DNA from: Ganoderma boninense
Lineage: Eukaryota > Basidiomycota > Agaricomycetes > Polyporales > Polyporaceae
Assembly: GCA_002900995.3 (NCBI GenBank)
Contig: CM035307.1
Location: 4,529,326 to 4,593,325, forward strand
Direction of reading: 5' to 3'
DNA length: 64,000 nt
The first letter of the stretch is position 1; every line of letters starts with the position of its first letter. Made by a program: the position numbers and the translations under genes. Shown piece by piece: positions 1-11,800 of this stretch. The notes below the pieces were generated by a model, which saw only the letters and a list, made by a program, of their open reading frames with translations, was not told where the DNA came from and did not search any database.

Positions 1-41
1 GGAAAAAAAAAAGGAGGAAAGAAATTTTTTTTTTTTTTCCC
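1..41. other. homopolymer cap outside the telomere
   Basis: Runs of A, T and C (poly-A at about 3-12, poly-T at about 25-38, then poly-C) lie outside the telomeric array and contain no telomeric hexamers. A chromosome end should finish in telomere repeats, so this is most likely an assembly or read-end artefact. Confidence 0.6.
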
Positions 42-124
42 CCCCCTAACCCTAACCCTAACCCTAACCTAACCCTAAACCCTAACCCTAACCCTAACCT
101 AAACCCCTAACCCTAACCCTAACC

Positions 125-165
<41 letters not shown>

Positions 166-203
166 CCCTAACCCTAACCCTAACCCTAACCCTAACCCTA
201 ACC
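42..203. repeat. telomere, (CCCTAA)n
   Basis: Roughly 26 tandem units of CCCTAA, with a few CCTAA and AAACCC length variants, run into unique sequence at about 204. The C-rich strand reads 5'->3' inward from the left end, the expected orientation for the left end of a chromosome with TTAGGG-type telomeres, which is typical of filamentous fungi. Confidence 0.97.
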
Positions 204-507
204 TTGGTCCCTTCGTCCGCGCACTTCAGACCCCCAACCCTTGTGATTTTATGGCCCTAACCCTTACGGGCAGTCTTTTACCCCCTCTGTCATACATGAG
301 TTCATTTAAAAAGCTGTCGACATCACCCAGTTCGACCCTCCTTTATGCCTGTCTTCACTACATATCCCACCTGCATTCACATCACTTTTATCTTATCATC
401 TTCACTAAGTTTCCTTTCTACACAGTCACCATCTATGCCCAATGCCATTTTTGCTATCACACCATTATTCGAGTTTGCCAGGTACGCAGTCTTGCTCCCA
501 TATCTGT

Positions 508-537
508 GACATAGCAGTCACTCCGCTATGTCGCAAC
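508..537. repeat. imperfect inverted repeat, first of a pair
   Basis: The arms GACATAGC (508-515) and GCTATGTC (525-532) face each other, and the right arm runs on into GCAAC. The same motif forms a longer perfect palindrome 40 bp downstream, so the two are probably related sites. Confidence 0.6.
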
Positions 538-574
538 TTTCCTGTTCCCGATAAGTTCCGACCCTTCTTTCTTT

Positions 575-607
575 TTGCGACATAGCGGTACGCCCGCTAT
601 GTCGCAA
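575..607. repeat. 13-bp perfect inverted repeat, 7-nt loop
   Basis: TTGCGACATAGCG (575-587) and CGCTATGTCGCAA (595-607) are exact reverse complements separated by GTACGCC. With the half-site pair at 508-537 the CGCTATGTCGC core occurs repeatedly within 100 bp in subtelomeric DNA. It could be a protein-binding site or a remnant of terminal inverted repeats. Confidence 0.75.
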
Positions 608-2526
608 CAATCTCGGAAAAGCTCACCTGAACCTCACTCTAACCCTAATCCCCCCCTACTTTACACCCTATTAATTGCTTTCGCGGCCACATCGGGCATT
701 TGGATGCCGCATGAACGGTACCAGTCATGGCTCGTCATCGACCAGCATCCTATGCGTGTGTGGATCCCTGCAACTTTGGCCGGTTTCCGCTTCGATGTGA
801 ATGAAATAGGGCCCTCCACGGGAGCGATCGATCTCGAACTGTTCAGAGACATTGACCGCACTGCCGCTGCGCGAATCCTCGACAGAGGACGATTCACCTC
901 CAGAGAACAATCACTACCTGCCTCTCATCCTACACCAACCTTAGCTGTGGACATTCATGGCTTTCCTTCCACAGTGCGTTCTCAATCCACATTCCTTCGA
1001 CCGTCACCAATCTCCCACTCAACAGTGGTTCCCAATGACCTATGACGCAACCAATCATCTCGCCGCTCCACAGCAGCTTGGCGATCCCATCAATCCCTCA
1101 TCGCTCTCACCTGGAGACTTGGTCGTCGCCGAGTGCACCATCGTCCGAATCGACCACGCCCTTCGACCCCAATCGCAGCCTCACTGGTCTGTACACTTCT
1201 CTGCGCACGCTCTTTACCTCCTCCTCCGCTCCCCTCGCTCAGCACACACCTGCAGTACCTGCATCTCCGACAACCTCCGCTTCTCTGATGTATTGTAGCT
1301 ATGACGTATATCATTGTGTAATCCCTGTACCCAAGGTTGCTGCCGCGCGCGCACGCGGCATATATCTAGTCGTATCGTACGTCGGAAACTCCCGGCGAGC
1401 AAGCGCTCGCTTGCTCAAAATCCACGTTCCAACAGGAAACTATGTTGTGGAGACCCTGTCGGAAAAGGCACAGGCGTGCGTAGAGCGGAGGGGGTGATTC
1501 AAGTCGGCTTAGACGACGCAAACTCGACAAGGCCCTAGTCGATCCGCGGAAGTCCTGAACCACTGCTCGAACCCTGGAGTGAATAGCGATTGTAAACGTG
1601 CTTATTCTTAGGTACGAGTCGGAAGCTCCATTCGGCGCACCGAATGAAAACTGGATATCGCGCCGCGTCCGCAGGTCCTCAATGCCAACCCCGGTATTTT
1701 CGGAGCCAGTACTACGCTTTGTAAATTGTATCTCGCAGTCTCTGAGGGGCCGTAACTGGGGCCGTAGTGCGCTGGGGAGGCGTTATGAGTAATATATACT
1801 CACCCTTGGGTGAGAAATAGTCTTTACAATGAGCGATGAGCCGGCAGCGCGGCAACCCAGCGGCCGCTGTGGGCCAATGTCTTCGCTAAATATGACGAGA
1901 AGGCAGCCAACGAAATAAGCATATGACGAGAACTATTCTGGGCGATCAACGCGCTAAAGCCTGAATTGAAGGCTTTCGAAGTCTTGTTCACATAACGCAG
2001 GACGATGAGGGAGAGAGAGAGCTGGATCCTCGAACAAGAATATTATTACAGTGTCGTTGGGACGACTTGTATCCGGACGTGCATAAGGAAAACATTGCGA
2101 GTACAACAAACAAACAAGGCAGCAAGAGTGGACAATTACACGAGAGACACGACGTATGTGTATGTGTATGCTTAAGGGATGCGGATGGTGAGATCTAAAA
2201 GCATAACCATAATACACGACGGGGGGCGAGGCGATTCCAGACGGAGCGAGCGGGGCCAATGAGCAAATAATCGACGAGTGTACATACTTGTAGGTTTGGT
2301 CCGACGCGGCCAACGCTAGGGTGACGCGGTCGAGATCAATCGTAGTAGTGGTGGGATGGGGGATGAGCGAGAGCGGCGGGTCATAAGGGGCCATAGAGGA
2401 TCGTAAAAAAAAACATGTGTCGGTCGCATATGCGACATCTTCATAGACTTCTTGTCCTTCCACCGTCCACGGCGCCGCAGCGTCCAGCCAGCCAGGAGCC
2501 TCTACACACGAAGACGGGTGCCAACG

Positions 2527-5139
2527 CTACGCATCTTCCTTCTTCATCCACTCCTCGTCCGTCGCGTTGTTCGCCTCGGCCGCGTCCACCGCCTCGAGCA
2601 GCTCCGCGTCCGCGTCGGCCTCGGGGTCGGCATCGGCATCAGCATCTGCCTCGTCCGCGTCCGCGTCGGCCTCCGCGTCGCCATCCGCGTCCGCATCGAC
2701 CTCCTCGCCGTCCGCATCGACGTCCATCAGGTCCGACGACTTGGACTTGCCGTCCGATCCGCGCGGAGAGCCTCTCGCTGAGGTCGAGTTCTGCCCGCCC
2801 GCAGCAGAGCGCGAGTTCATCGTGGGCGAGTGGCTCGCAGACCGGCTGCTGCCACCCCCGTTCCCGTGCCCGTTCATGGCGTGCTGCGCTGTGTGTGCGT
2901 GGCCCGCCGAGGAGCGGTGGTGCGCGCGGTCGCGGTCGTCATACGGGCCGTCGTCCTCGTTGGCGCTCGAACCTGGAAGAGTAGCGATCCCGGGAGGGGT
3001 GGGACCGCGTTGAGATGAGCGGGAGGGCACGTACGAGGGGTGGTAAGAGGAGGCACCTTGCTCGCGGTCGCGGTCGTGACGCCCGTAACCGCCTTGGGAT
3101 CCCGACAGGATGTGGGTGCCGCTGGGCCCGAGCCGCGTCTGGCTCTGCGACGACGGGTGCGCCTGGAGCGTGTCGGTGCGGTGCACATGCCGGTCGGACC
3201 CGCCCATACGTCCGTTCGTGAGGGAGCCTGGGGCCGCTTGCGGCGCGCCAGAGGGGTGGATCGCGGCGGGCTGGTGGTGCATGGCCGCCATGCTCTGGCT
3301 GTCGAGGGTCCCGCGGCGCTCGACGCGCTTCATTTTCTTGCGGCACCTGTGCGCGCGACGCGCGGTCACTACACGCGGAACTAGCGGTAAGTTTCGGCGG
3401 GCGCACCTGTCGCACACTGTGCCCGGACCCTCCGGACCCGGTCCCCACTTCTCCACACACTTGCCCTCCTTGTACCGCCCGGGCAGGCCGCATTGCCGGC
3501 AAATGCGCTGGCCCGCTGAGTTCGTGGGCGGGAAGCCGCCGCCGCCGATCGCCGATGGACCTGAAATGACACTGCCTGTAGGACCTGGGCACAGGGTCAG
3601 GACCGGACTCGCAGAAATAGGCACGAAGAAAGAGAGCTCGGGCTTACCTAACGTCAGCACACTCCCGTTGCCACTGAGCGAACCCGCCGCACCTATCTTG
3701 GACTTCTTGACGGGCGCGCCAGTGACAGGGGGTGCGAAAATGTGGGTTTGGAACGTCTGCGACTGGCCCGGCGCGAGGAGCGGACCTGGTGGAGACGCGA
3801 TCTGGCCGGGAGCGCCAACGACCCCGCGGTTTACGAGCGTGGATGAGGCGCGCGGACGGCCGTGCTGGGACGGAACACCGAGGTGGTACCCGGGGGAAGG
3901 GGAGCGGTGACGCGAGGACGGGTGGAGATGCTGTCCGGGATGCACAGCGCGGTGGGCGTGGGCGTGGGCGGCATTGTCGTCTCCCGTGGTGGTTGCCTCA
4001 ATCAGCATGTCCTCGAGGCTACTTGCAGAGCCGCGCGAGCGGCTGCGAGAAGACCGGCCGTGGGAAGTTGAGCGAGCGCGACGCCGCGAGCGGTGCTGTT
4101 CGGGGTATGCATATCGCGGGTCGTCGCGGTCAGGTCGCGAGGACGGGTGCGGGTATGGATGGTAGTGGGAGTTGGGATGGAGAGCTGAGGCAACGGCGGA
4201 GTGAGGTGCCATTTGAGGCGAGTGGTCAGCTGCATGGCCATTCGAGAGATATGCGGGATGCGGGGAGTTTGACGGCTGGAGTGGAAACGGTCAAAGATAG
4301 TCAGCGGGTAACAAGGAGATGGTAACGTACGGAATGGCTGTATCGCCTGGTGCGGCCACGATCGTCGTCGCGGTCGCTTCGGGGCCGCTTCGCGGGGGGT
4401 GGGGCGCCGGGACCAGACAAGGGAGGGCCGTATCCTGCATCCATGCTGCCTGCGCGGGGACGGACACGGCTTGAGGTCGTGCTCGGTGGTGGGGGTAGGG
4501 GAATGGCGGGGAATGGCTGGGATGTGGTGAGCCTATGGGAAGAGGTGCGGGAAAGGTGGGAGCGTGCGGGGGGGATCTGGGGGAGATGGATGGCGCCGTG
4601 GACGACGGTGGGGACGTAGACTGCGTTCTGTGAGGACGAGGGGATGGCATTTACTTGGACTAGAGGGCCGCCACCCTCGGCGGCGAGACGAGAGAACTGG
4701 GCGCGAGCTTCGGATGCGCGGAGTTCGAGGGCGGCGAAGTAGCGGTCGACCTCTTGCCATGACTCCTGGAGCATCTGGAGGCGGGCGATGGCTTCGTCGC
4801 GAGCGAGCTCTGCGCGGTCTGCGCGGGCCTCGTAGTCGAGCACGGCCTTGCGGGCGGTGGCGGGCCAAGAGTCCTTTGGGGACGCGCCTTGGGGTGGGGA
4901 GCCGTTGGTGGGGACTGTGCGTTGGACTGGAATGTGGCGAGGAGACGTTCAGCCTTGTCTGCTCGTCGGCGGACGGTGGAGAGCTCGGCCTTGAGAGACT
5001 CTGTCTCTTGGAGCGACTTGGCGAGGAGGGTCGCGAGCTGGGCGGGGGAGCTGGAGGAGGACGCGGGGGGAGAGCCGTTGGTCTGCGGGGTGGGCTCGGG
5101 ATTGGGCGGCGGTGCGGGGGGTTGTGGGGACGCGGACAT
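2527..5139 (-). CDS. GATA-like zinc-finger regulatory protein
   Basis: Likely nuclear DNA-binding protein of about 808 residues in four exons: 5139-4331, 4275-3648, 3575-3407 and 3346-2527, with introns of 55, 72 and 60 nt. The zinc finger is built across the third intron: CRQC, then about 25 residues including KWGPGP, then CDRC followed by a basic KKMKRVERR tail. Removing that in-frame intron restores CDRC-RKKMK. The first exon encodes a Pro/Ser/Thr-rich start and a heptad-like coiled coil (DYEARADRAELARDEA and onward). The C-terminus is an Asp/Ala acidic repeat ending in EEWMKKEDA. The finger loop is longer than the canonical 17-20 residues, so GATA-like is safer than GATA. Exon 1 needs one extra base near 4900, at a short C run, to stay in frame; with it the exons sum to 809 codons. 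Target genes are unknown. Confidence 0.8.
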
Positions 5140-5494
5140 GGCGGGCGGGGTCGCCGAGGACGAGGGCGTCGAGGACGTGGGGGACAGCAGGTAGGTGAGG
5201 CGGGGGACGAGCGGGAGGGGGGGGATGTCGGGAGAGGGGAGCTGGGGGCGGGGGGCGGGGCGGGGCCATATTTGAGGGGAGGAGCCAAGGTTGATATCGC
5301 CTCGACTATTTGCGCCACGCTCCCCATCACATTCCCTTTTTCTGGCCGGTTTTCATTTTCCCTCCCTCCCCAGCTTCCCAATCGGGCTTGCCCTCGTCCT
5401 TTTCCGGCCCTTCGCCCGCGCCGTCTGGACCCCGGCCACCTGCGTCCCGCCCTCGCCCGCCGCGCCCGCCTCGGGTGCGCAGATCGCGATCGGG

Positions 5495-5870
5495 ATGTAT
5501 CCAGGCGGAGGGCGCAGCCTCGCTCGCTACTCAACGCCTCGCCAACGATCCTCTCCATCGCCCCCGTCGCCCACCCACCCCAGCGCTCGCCTCTCCTCGC
5601 CCCTGCCTGCAGCTGCACCTGCAGTCCGACATACTCGCAGCGCGGGAGGCCCGCACCGCCCCCTGCAGCGCTTCCGAACACGAGGTTACGGCAAGGATCC
5701 TCTTTCTCAGCCAGAAGTCGAATCCCCTCCGACTTGGCTCTCCGGCCACGAGCGCACATCGTCCAGTCCATTCAGCGCCACCCCCTGCCATATCCTCCTC
5801 CCGCTTTCTCTCACTCTGCCCCTCCCGCTGCCTCCCCGGCCATAGAATTCCACGCCCCGTCTGATCCATG
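5495..5870 (+). pseudogene. possible frameshifted coiled-coil gene, divergent from the GATA-like gene
   Basis: An ATG at 5495 opens MYPGGGRSLARY. Protein-like segments then continue in different frames: QRLANDP, IAPVAHPPQRSPLLA, then LQSDILAAREARTA and SEHEVTARILFLSQ, the last two resembling coiled coil. At least three single-base frame changes are needed within about 200 bp. This could be a decayed gene, a gene damaged by consensus errors, or chance in C/T-rich DNA. The 350 bp between it and the GATA-like start would form a bidirectional promoter. Family not recognised. Confidence 0.25.
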
Positions 5871-8800
5871 CGGACCGGCCACTCCTCTCCCTCGCGTCTT
5901 CCTCGACCAGGCAAGCCCACACTGCCGCCTCACCTCCACCCGCTTGCCCTCTCCGACCATTCGGCCCTTCCCGATCCCCGCCGCCCTCCCACTCGCCCTT
6001 GTCCCGCTCTCATTCTCACCCAACGCCTCCCCCGGCCCAGATCCAAGCCCACCCCGGCCGCGCGGCTCAGACGTCATCTCCCCATCCCTCTCTCGCGCCT
6101 CTCGCCCCGTCTTCTCGTCTTCTCCTCCCCGCGCCCCAGCAACCCCAGTCTCCATCCCCCCAGCTCTAACCCGCGCTTCCGCCCCTCATGCGCATTCAGT
6201 CCTCAGCACACGTCCATCTCCATCCAGCGCTATCTTCCTCACCACATCCATCCAGCCATCCACCCTCCCGTCGGTCCTCCGCATGGCGCGCGTTCCCTCC
6301 TCCTACCTGTCTTCCTTCCAAGATCGTCCGTCCTCCCTCCTGCCTCATGGCCTCCTGCGCCCTCTGATCTTCTCTCCTCTCCGGCCCCGCAGCAAGTCCA
6401 CACATCGCTCTCTCATGCGCCCGGCATGTCCTCCTCTCCTTGTCCACTCTCTCCCCCAAGGCCACGTTCACTGACCCACCAATTTGTCTATCCTAGGTCT
6501 CCTCTTCTCCAAGCTTGTTCCCCCGGTCTGCTAACAGCTCCCTGCGCTCTTCCTCGAGGCGCCGGCCACTGCAGTCGTGTCCCCGTCTAAAGTCCCGCCA
6601 CCTACTGCATATGGCAGCGCATTCACGTCCCGTCAGGTACTATTCCTCCTCTGACGATCATGCCCCATGCCGCCTTCTCACGCGGCAGCAGCTCTGCCTA
6701 GCTCGACTGGGTGAACGCATTCTCAGATGACCTGTCTATAACCAGCCCTCCGCCCGGCGTGCGCTCGCCTCGCCCGACAGTGCGCAGCCGGCGTGGGCCC
6801 CTCGCTGCCCGATCGATGACCGTCGACAGCCCACCGTCGTCACGCGTCGGACGGCGAGAGTGCGGAGTGCGGCTGTTTGTCGGCCTTTCCCACACGACAC
6901 GCCCCGGAGCCAGCCCCCAGGAGCTTCTGTCGCGCGCCCGAGGGCGTGCAGCCTGCTTGGCAGCTGCGAGCCGGCGAACGCTGCGGCCGCCATGTTCCCT
7001 GCCAATGCAGTCGATCGCAGGCTGGGTCCTGGCGCAGCGCGCTGACCGTAGCGGATGCCACCTGCGTGGGTGGACGGGCCCACGGGAGCGTGCGTGGAGA
7101 CGAAAATGAGCGTCGGCATGGGTTAGGTTGGATGTTGGCTCATCTGTACGTTTTCGATCCGAGGCTGGGACAGACTTGGAAGCACTGACCACATCTGCCA
7201 AAGCGGCTAGCGCGAGGGTGCGGTGAGTTGCCGTTGCTGATGGTGTCTGGCTGCAGACGCAGCAGCGTGCGCGTGCGCATGCGACTCGCGCGAGGGAAGG
7301 AAGCTGCGAGAGTGCGCGGGCCTCGGCCACAGTCCCTCCACGGAGTCGCGCGGGCCGCCCGTCGCGGAACCAAATGCCTCCGCCTTCGGAGCCGAAAACG
7401 GCAGGAGCGCAAGCGTCGGGCTGGTCGGGGTCCTGGAGCGGTCCCCTTTTCTAATATTCGCGCCGGACGTGCGCTCGTCGTCTCGGGCGATGACACATGC
7501 CGTCCGGCTGGCGCGACGGCGCCCCGCCAGAACAGATGTCCCGCCGCGCACGTCCAGAAACCCACGCCGCGCGCCCACGTGTCTTCCTCGAAGAACGTCG
7601 ACAGCGCCCGCGCCGCCCGGCACGCCATCCCAGGCGGGCATCCCGCTTCGGCCATCGCCCGCCCGCGTGCGCTTGTCGCGCTCTCTCCTGACCGCTAACC
7701 GCCAGCTACCAAGATTCCACCCGCAACGGAGCAACGACGGACAGGCAGCAACCAACGTCAACCCCAGGCCCTGGCCTGCGGTCACCGTTGACGGCTCGCC
7801 AGCGGAACATGGCGCTTGCAAGTCGAGGCCCGCCGCGGACACCAGCATGCGGACGCGCCGATCAGCGGTCGACGTCGCTGCTGGTTCCCCGTCCCTGTCA
7901 GTGACAAACCGTTCGCGCCTCCCCCGCCTTGGACTCCGGCCAGTGGCCTCGGGACGCAGGGTGACGCGCGCTCCGCCTCGTCGCCTCGAGGCAACGCAGA
8001 CCGCACGCACGTCCGGACCGCTACTTACAGGCAGGAGCTTGTGGCGAGCGCCGCCGTGATCGCTCTGCGCGGCGGTCGGCAGCTCCTGGAAGCTGGAGCC
8101 GCCGACTTCGCACAGAACGCTCGAGGTTGCGCCACAGGCGGTCCGCCTGCCCCGCGTGCTGCTGCGGGGACCGACGGCGGGATGGTTCAGATACCTTCTC
8201 GCCTCAAGCCTGCTCCAATTGTCGCCGGCTGCCAGGATGCAGATGATGCTGCTGCGTCCTGGCGACCTCTGGGCGTCGCGCAACAGTGCTGTTGCTGGTG
8301 CCTACTTTGGACCATGATCCACCACCGTGCGAACGCGCGCAGCGTGGCTCCCATTCGCTCCGTTGGCGGTTGCGTCGCGACGGAGCGGCGCCCGCGTTCC
8401 GCCATCGCCCCTCGCGCCCTGTGCATCTTCATCTTGTCTTCATCTGCATCTTCGTGTGGTTCTAGCAAGAGCCAGGTTCGTGCGTCAGCGACTCGTCGCA
8501 GCGTGGAACACACGTTGTAGAAGTTGGAACCAGGAGAAGGGTGATGTCAGCACTGACGACGGGGGCGGATGCAGATGCAGATGATGCCTTTGTCCCCGCG
8601 CGCGCGGGGCGTGCGCGCGATTGGCCTCCCACATCGCGCTTATCAGCGCCCTCCCCGCCCGTCGCACCAGAAGCAGGAGTATCGCACGATTTGTTTCCGC
8701 GTCCCTTTCTGAGGTCCTTGCGCCCCGGGCTCCCCCGCGCCGCCGCTGCACCAGAATCCGAATGCCGATGCCGTGGCGGGCGATCTGGCGATCCCGCGCG

Positions 8801-11800
8801 GCGTCCGAGCGAGGCTGGGAACGACGGCGGACGAGGCGCCGGGCTTGGCCCGATTGCGGACGGGAGCATGTGGACGACGTCCCGCTCATCACAACGCGGC
8901 GTCAACGAGGCACTGCATATGCCCGCCTTCCGACCAGACCATGCTTTCTCGCGCTCCTCCTGCAGCCATACGGAGGCCCTCGTCGCCTCGCCGCTGTGGC
9001 GTGCCACCGCCCTCGGGCTTCGGACGATGATGGCGGACTTGGGCTGTTCAGAGTTCAGGGTGCGAGCACCATATTCGCCGCATCGAGGCGCGACAGCGCG
9101 CGAGGCTCGGGCGGGCGATGTGCGCCAGGCAAGCACGCGAGGAGCCAAGACGACCCGATGCGCTCTGCACTTGTACTCGAGCTGGCAGCTGGCAACTTCA
9201 ACTTCAGCTTTTTCGGGACCCGGAGCTCCGCCGTTACGTCGCATGCAGGCGTCGACCCGCCGCATCTCACTTGCTGTTTCGCACCGCGCCCTGTGAGTGG
9301 TCAACATTGGGCCGACAGCCTATTCACTCAGTCTTCGTCACCAGTCGCGCGACGCCTAGAGCGCACGGACGGCGCGTGCCGCAGTCCAGTATGCCGCGCG
9401 GTCGCCGGAGCGGGTGGGGGTTTGAGTGCGCTTCCGACTGGTTCCTTGCCCCAGTGGTTCCCCACGTCTGCACCCGTGAGTACATTCATCGAGCTGGCGC
9501 CTTGCCGTTCTCCCAGGGAAGCTTGGTCAATCACAACTCAAAAACTGATCCCTTTTCGGGCTACGCACACAATCCAGGTGTCAGCCCGCTCCCCCTGGAA
9601 GCACCATGCGCACAGCGCGCGCGAACGCAGACACATCGGGCGGTGCTCGCGGCCGGCTGCTGGCGGTGTTCGCGGCCGGCTACGAGCGGATGGGATGGAT
9701 TGGATCAAGCACTATTCAATCGTGGCCGTCCGCGGCTCAGTGCGCCGCCGATCTCTCGGAGACGGAGTTGGGGTCGGACCACGCCCACCGGTGTCCGACT
9801 CTCCGCCAGCCGCGCATCTCCCCTCCTCTCCCATTTTGCAAGCCTATCTGCCAGCCTGGTCTCCTGACCTGATCCCCGCTCTTTCTCGGGTGGGGTCGAC
9901 GGGTGCCTATTCGCAACTCAGTACTGGACGCTTCTGCCCCGCGGCGCCGCCCGCTCTCCGTGTGCGCACCGCCGGACATGGGAGCCTTCTCATCCGGCTG
10001 TCAGAGCGCAGACGCAATTCGAGTCCGCTGCTTCCCCTTCGGGGATTCGACCAATCTATCTGATTCCGTTGCGACGTCTGTACGCTCGGCCACGTCGACG
10101 GCGGTCGAATCCAGACGGCTTCCTTGGGCGCAGGATGCCATCTAGGCCGGCGATGCGGGATGCGGGACTCGAGGTCGAGGTTCAGATGAGGGCACACGGA
10201 TACGAGGGTGGGTGTCCAAGAGGCGTACCATGTGCCTTGGGTAGGTGCCTCCGCTTCTCAGCGCCAAGCAGAGCTGGTCCACAGCGATACCATGCCACTG
10301 CCCGTCGTTCTCACGAACAGAGTCGTCGACTCGAGCTACCGCAATTAGTCGCCCCAAGCTGAGCACTCGGTTCTCCTGCGCCAAAGCTATGGCCTGTGGG
10401 GACAGCATCGAGGTCTCAGCCGTATACTCCGCTGCCGAGTTAACCGACAGAAGGCGTGTACAGCACTGACAAGCACATCGACGCATCGCGGGTAGACTCG
10501 CTTAGCCACCAACGTAAGGACGTGTTCAGGTCATCGACAACTCCCCAGTGGCGGAACGAATCTCACTGGCTCTACACGGACATCTTTGTCAGGATTTCTT
10601 TCCTCCGGTGCCTAGCATCTCGATATGCATCTCGCCTTCAGCCGGTAAATCGTCCCACCACTTTGCTCCCATCATGCGCCGCTCACTGACATGGCGATTC
10701 AGTGAATACAGATATTTCGCCTCAATCAAGCCGCGTCCGCGTCTATGTACGTAGGTGTTCTTCTATGTAAGCACTGCAATAACATAGGCACAGCACGTAC
10801 GCCCCCCGAACTCCCTTCTCACCGCCCATGATGTATCCAAGGCGTCCTGCACCGTGGAAATCACACTCCCCGTGTGCTGTGCCGTGCGTCCGTGCTGCGC
10901 ATGCTGCAGATCCTAATCTGTGGGACTGATCGCATCCCGTCCTCCGTCCTTCTGCGATCTGGGCTTGCGTGCAGTCGTGCCCCTGCCGCCCCCCTGCCGC
11001 TTGCGCAATGCGCATCAAGTTCTTAAAGGCACCGAACCTTCCAACAGACGCCAGCACGGGCGGCCCGCTCTGGCGGATGCGGGGGCACAAGGCCCACGAA
11101 CAAGGTTCAGCGAGCGGCGTCGACTTCCCCTCGGGCCAACACGCGGACAAGGCGTGTCCGTCTGCCTCGAGTTCGTCGCGCCGCTGACGTTCGCTTTCAG
11201 GACTGCTCGCCCCCTCTCGACGCGCACGCTCCCTGGCCAGAGGCCGCCCGCCTCGTCACCCACTCTCACTACTCAGCACTAGTCCCTCCGCGGCCAGGCC
11301 TCTCACCGCGCGCACGTTTCTGTGCATGCGTGGCCCCGAGTCCTTAATCCAATCCAGGCGCGGAGTCGGACGTGGTGCCCGGCTCCACGAGCGACGGGGG
11401 GCAACCCGTCTTCCCCGCCTCCCGTGGTGTGCATGCACGGCCTTGTGCGGCTAGCGACGGATTCTTCGACGTCCATCTGAGCCTAGAGTCCCCCGTGGAA
11501 CACCCAGAACGACCGACCAGTGTCTCACATACCACCGCCTGGTGGTGGCTCGTAGTCGGACCCTGCAACACTCGGCCTCAGCCTGCAGCTCGGGGTGTGT
11601 GGGTGCTACGGCTACCGTAGGCTTGCGGCTGTCCCCCGCCGATTGGTCGTGCTTACTGCTTACTTTCCTATCAAACGGCTCGACGTCGCGCTCGACGTCA
11701 CAAGTCCTGCCTCATGGTACGGGCAACTCAAGTCCGTCGCAGCAGCGGGGCCTGCCTCACCTGGGTTCACTGTCTACGCTCACCGTACTATCGCTCGCGT

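Larger units (their letters stand above)
204..2526. other. subtelomeric region, no convincing gene
   Basis: No conserved domain is seen on either strand. An open frame from about 575 to 1045 (+) has no recognisable family. A degenerate telomere-like stretch lies near 636-655, a palindrome cluster at 508-607, and a short sequence at 1368-1432 that recurs near 54297-54365. The part from about 1950 to 2526 lies just 3' of the GATA-like gene and may be its 3' UTR; a 169-codon open frame there (1954-2463, -) looks non-conserved. Confidence 0.5.

Noticed and set aside
4533..5771. 412-codon open frame on the - strand
   Set aside because: Shadow frame of GATA-like exon 1 with extreme Pro/Arg bias.
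4564..6474. 636-codon open frame on the + strand
   Set aside because: It overlaps the antisense of the GATA-like exon 1, is Arg/Gly then Pro/Ser-rich, and arises from GC- and C/T-rich DNA; no conserved motif.
8621..10063. 480-codon open frame on the + strand
   Set aside because: Sits in high-GC DNA where all six frames are open; no domain, no consistent composition, no splice partners.
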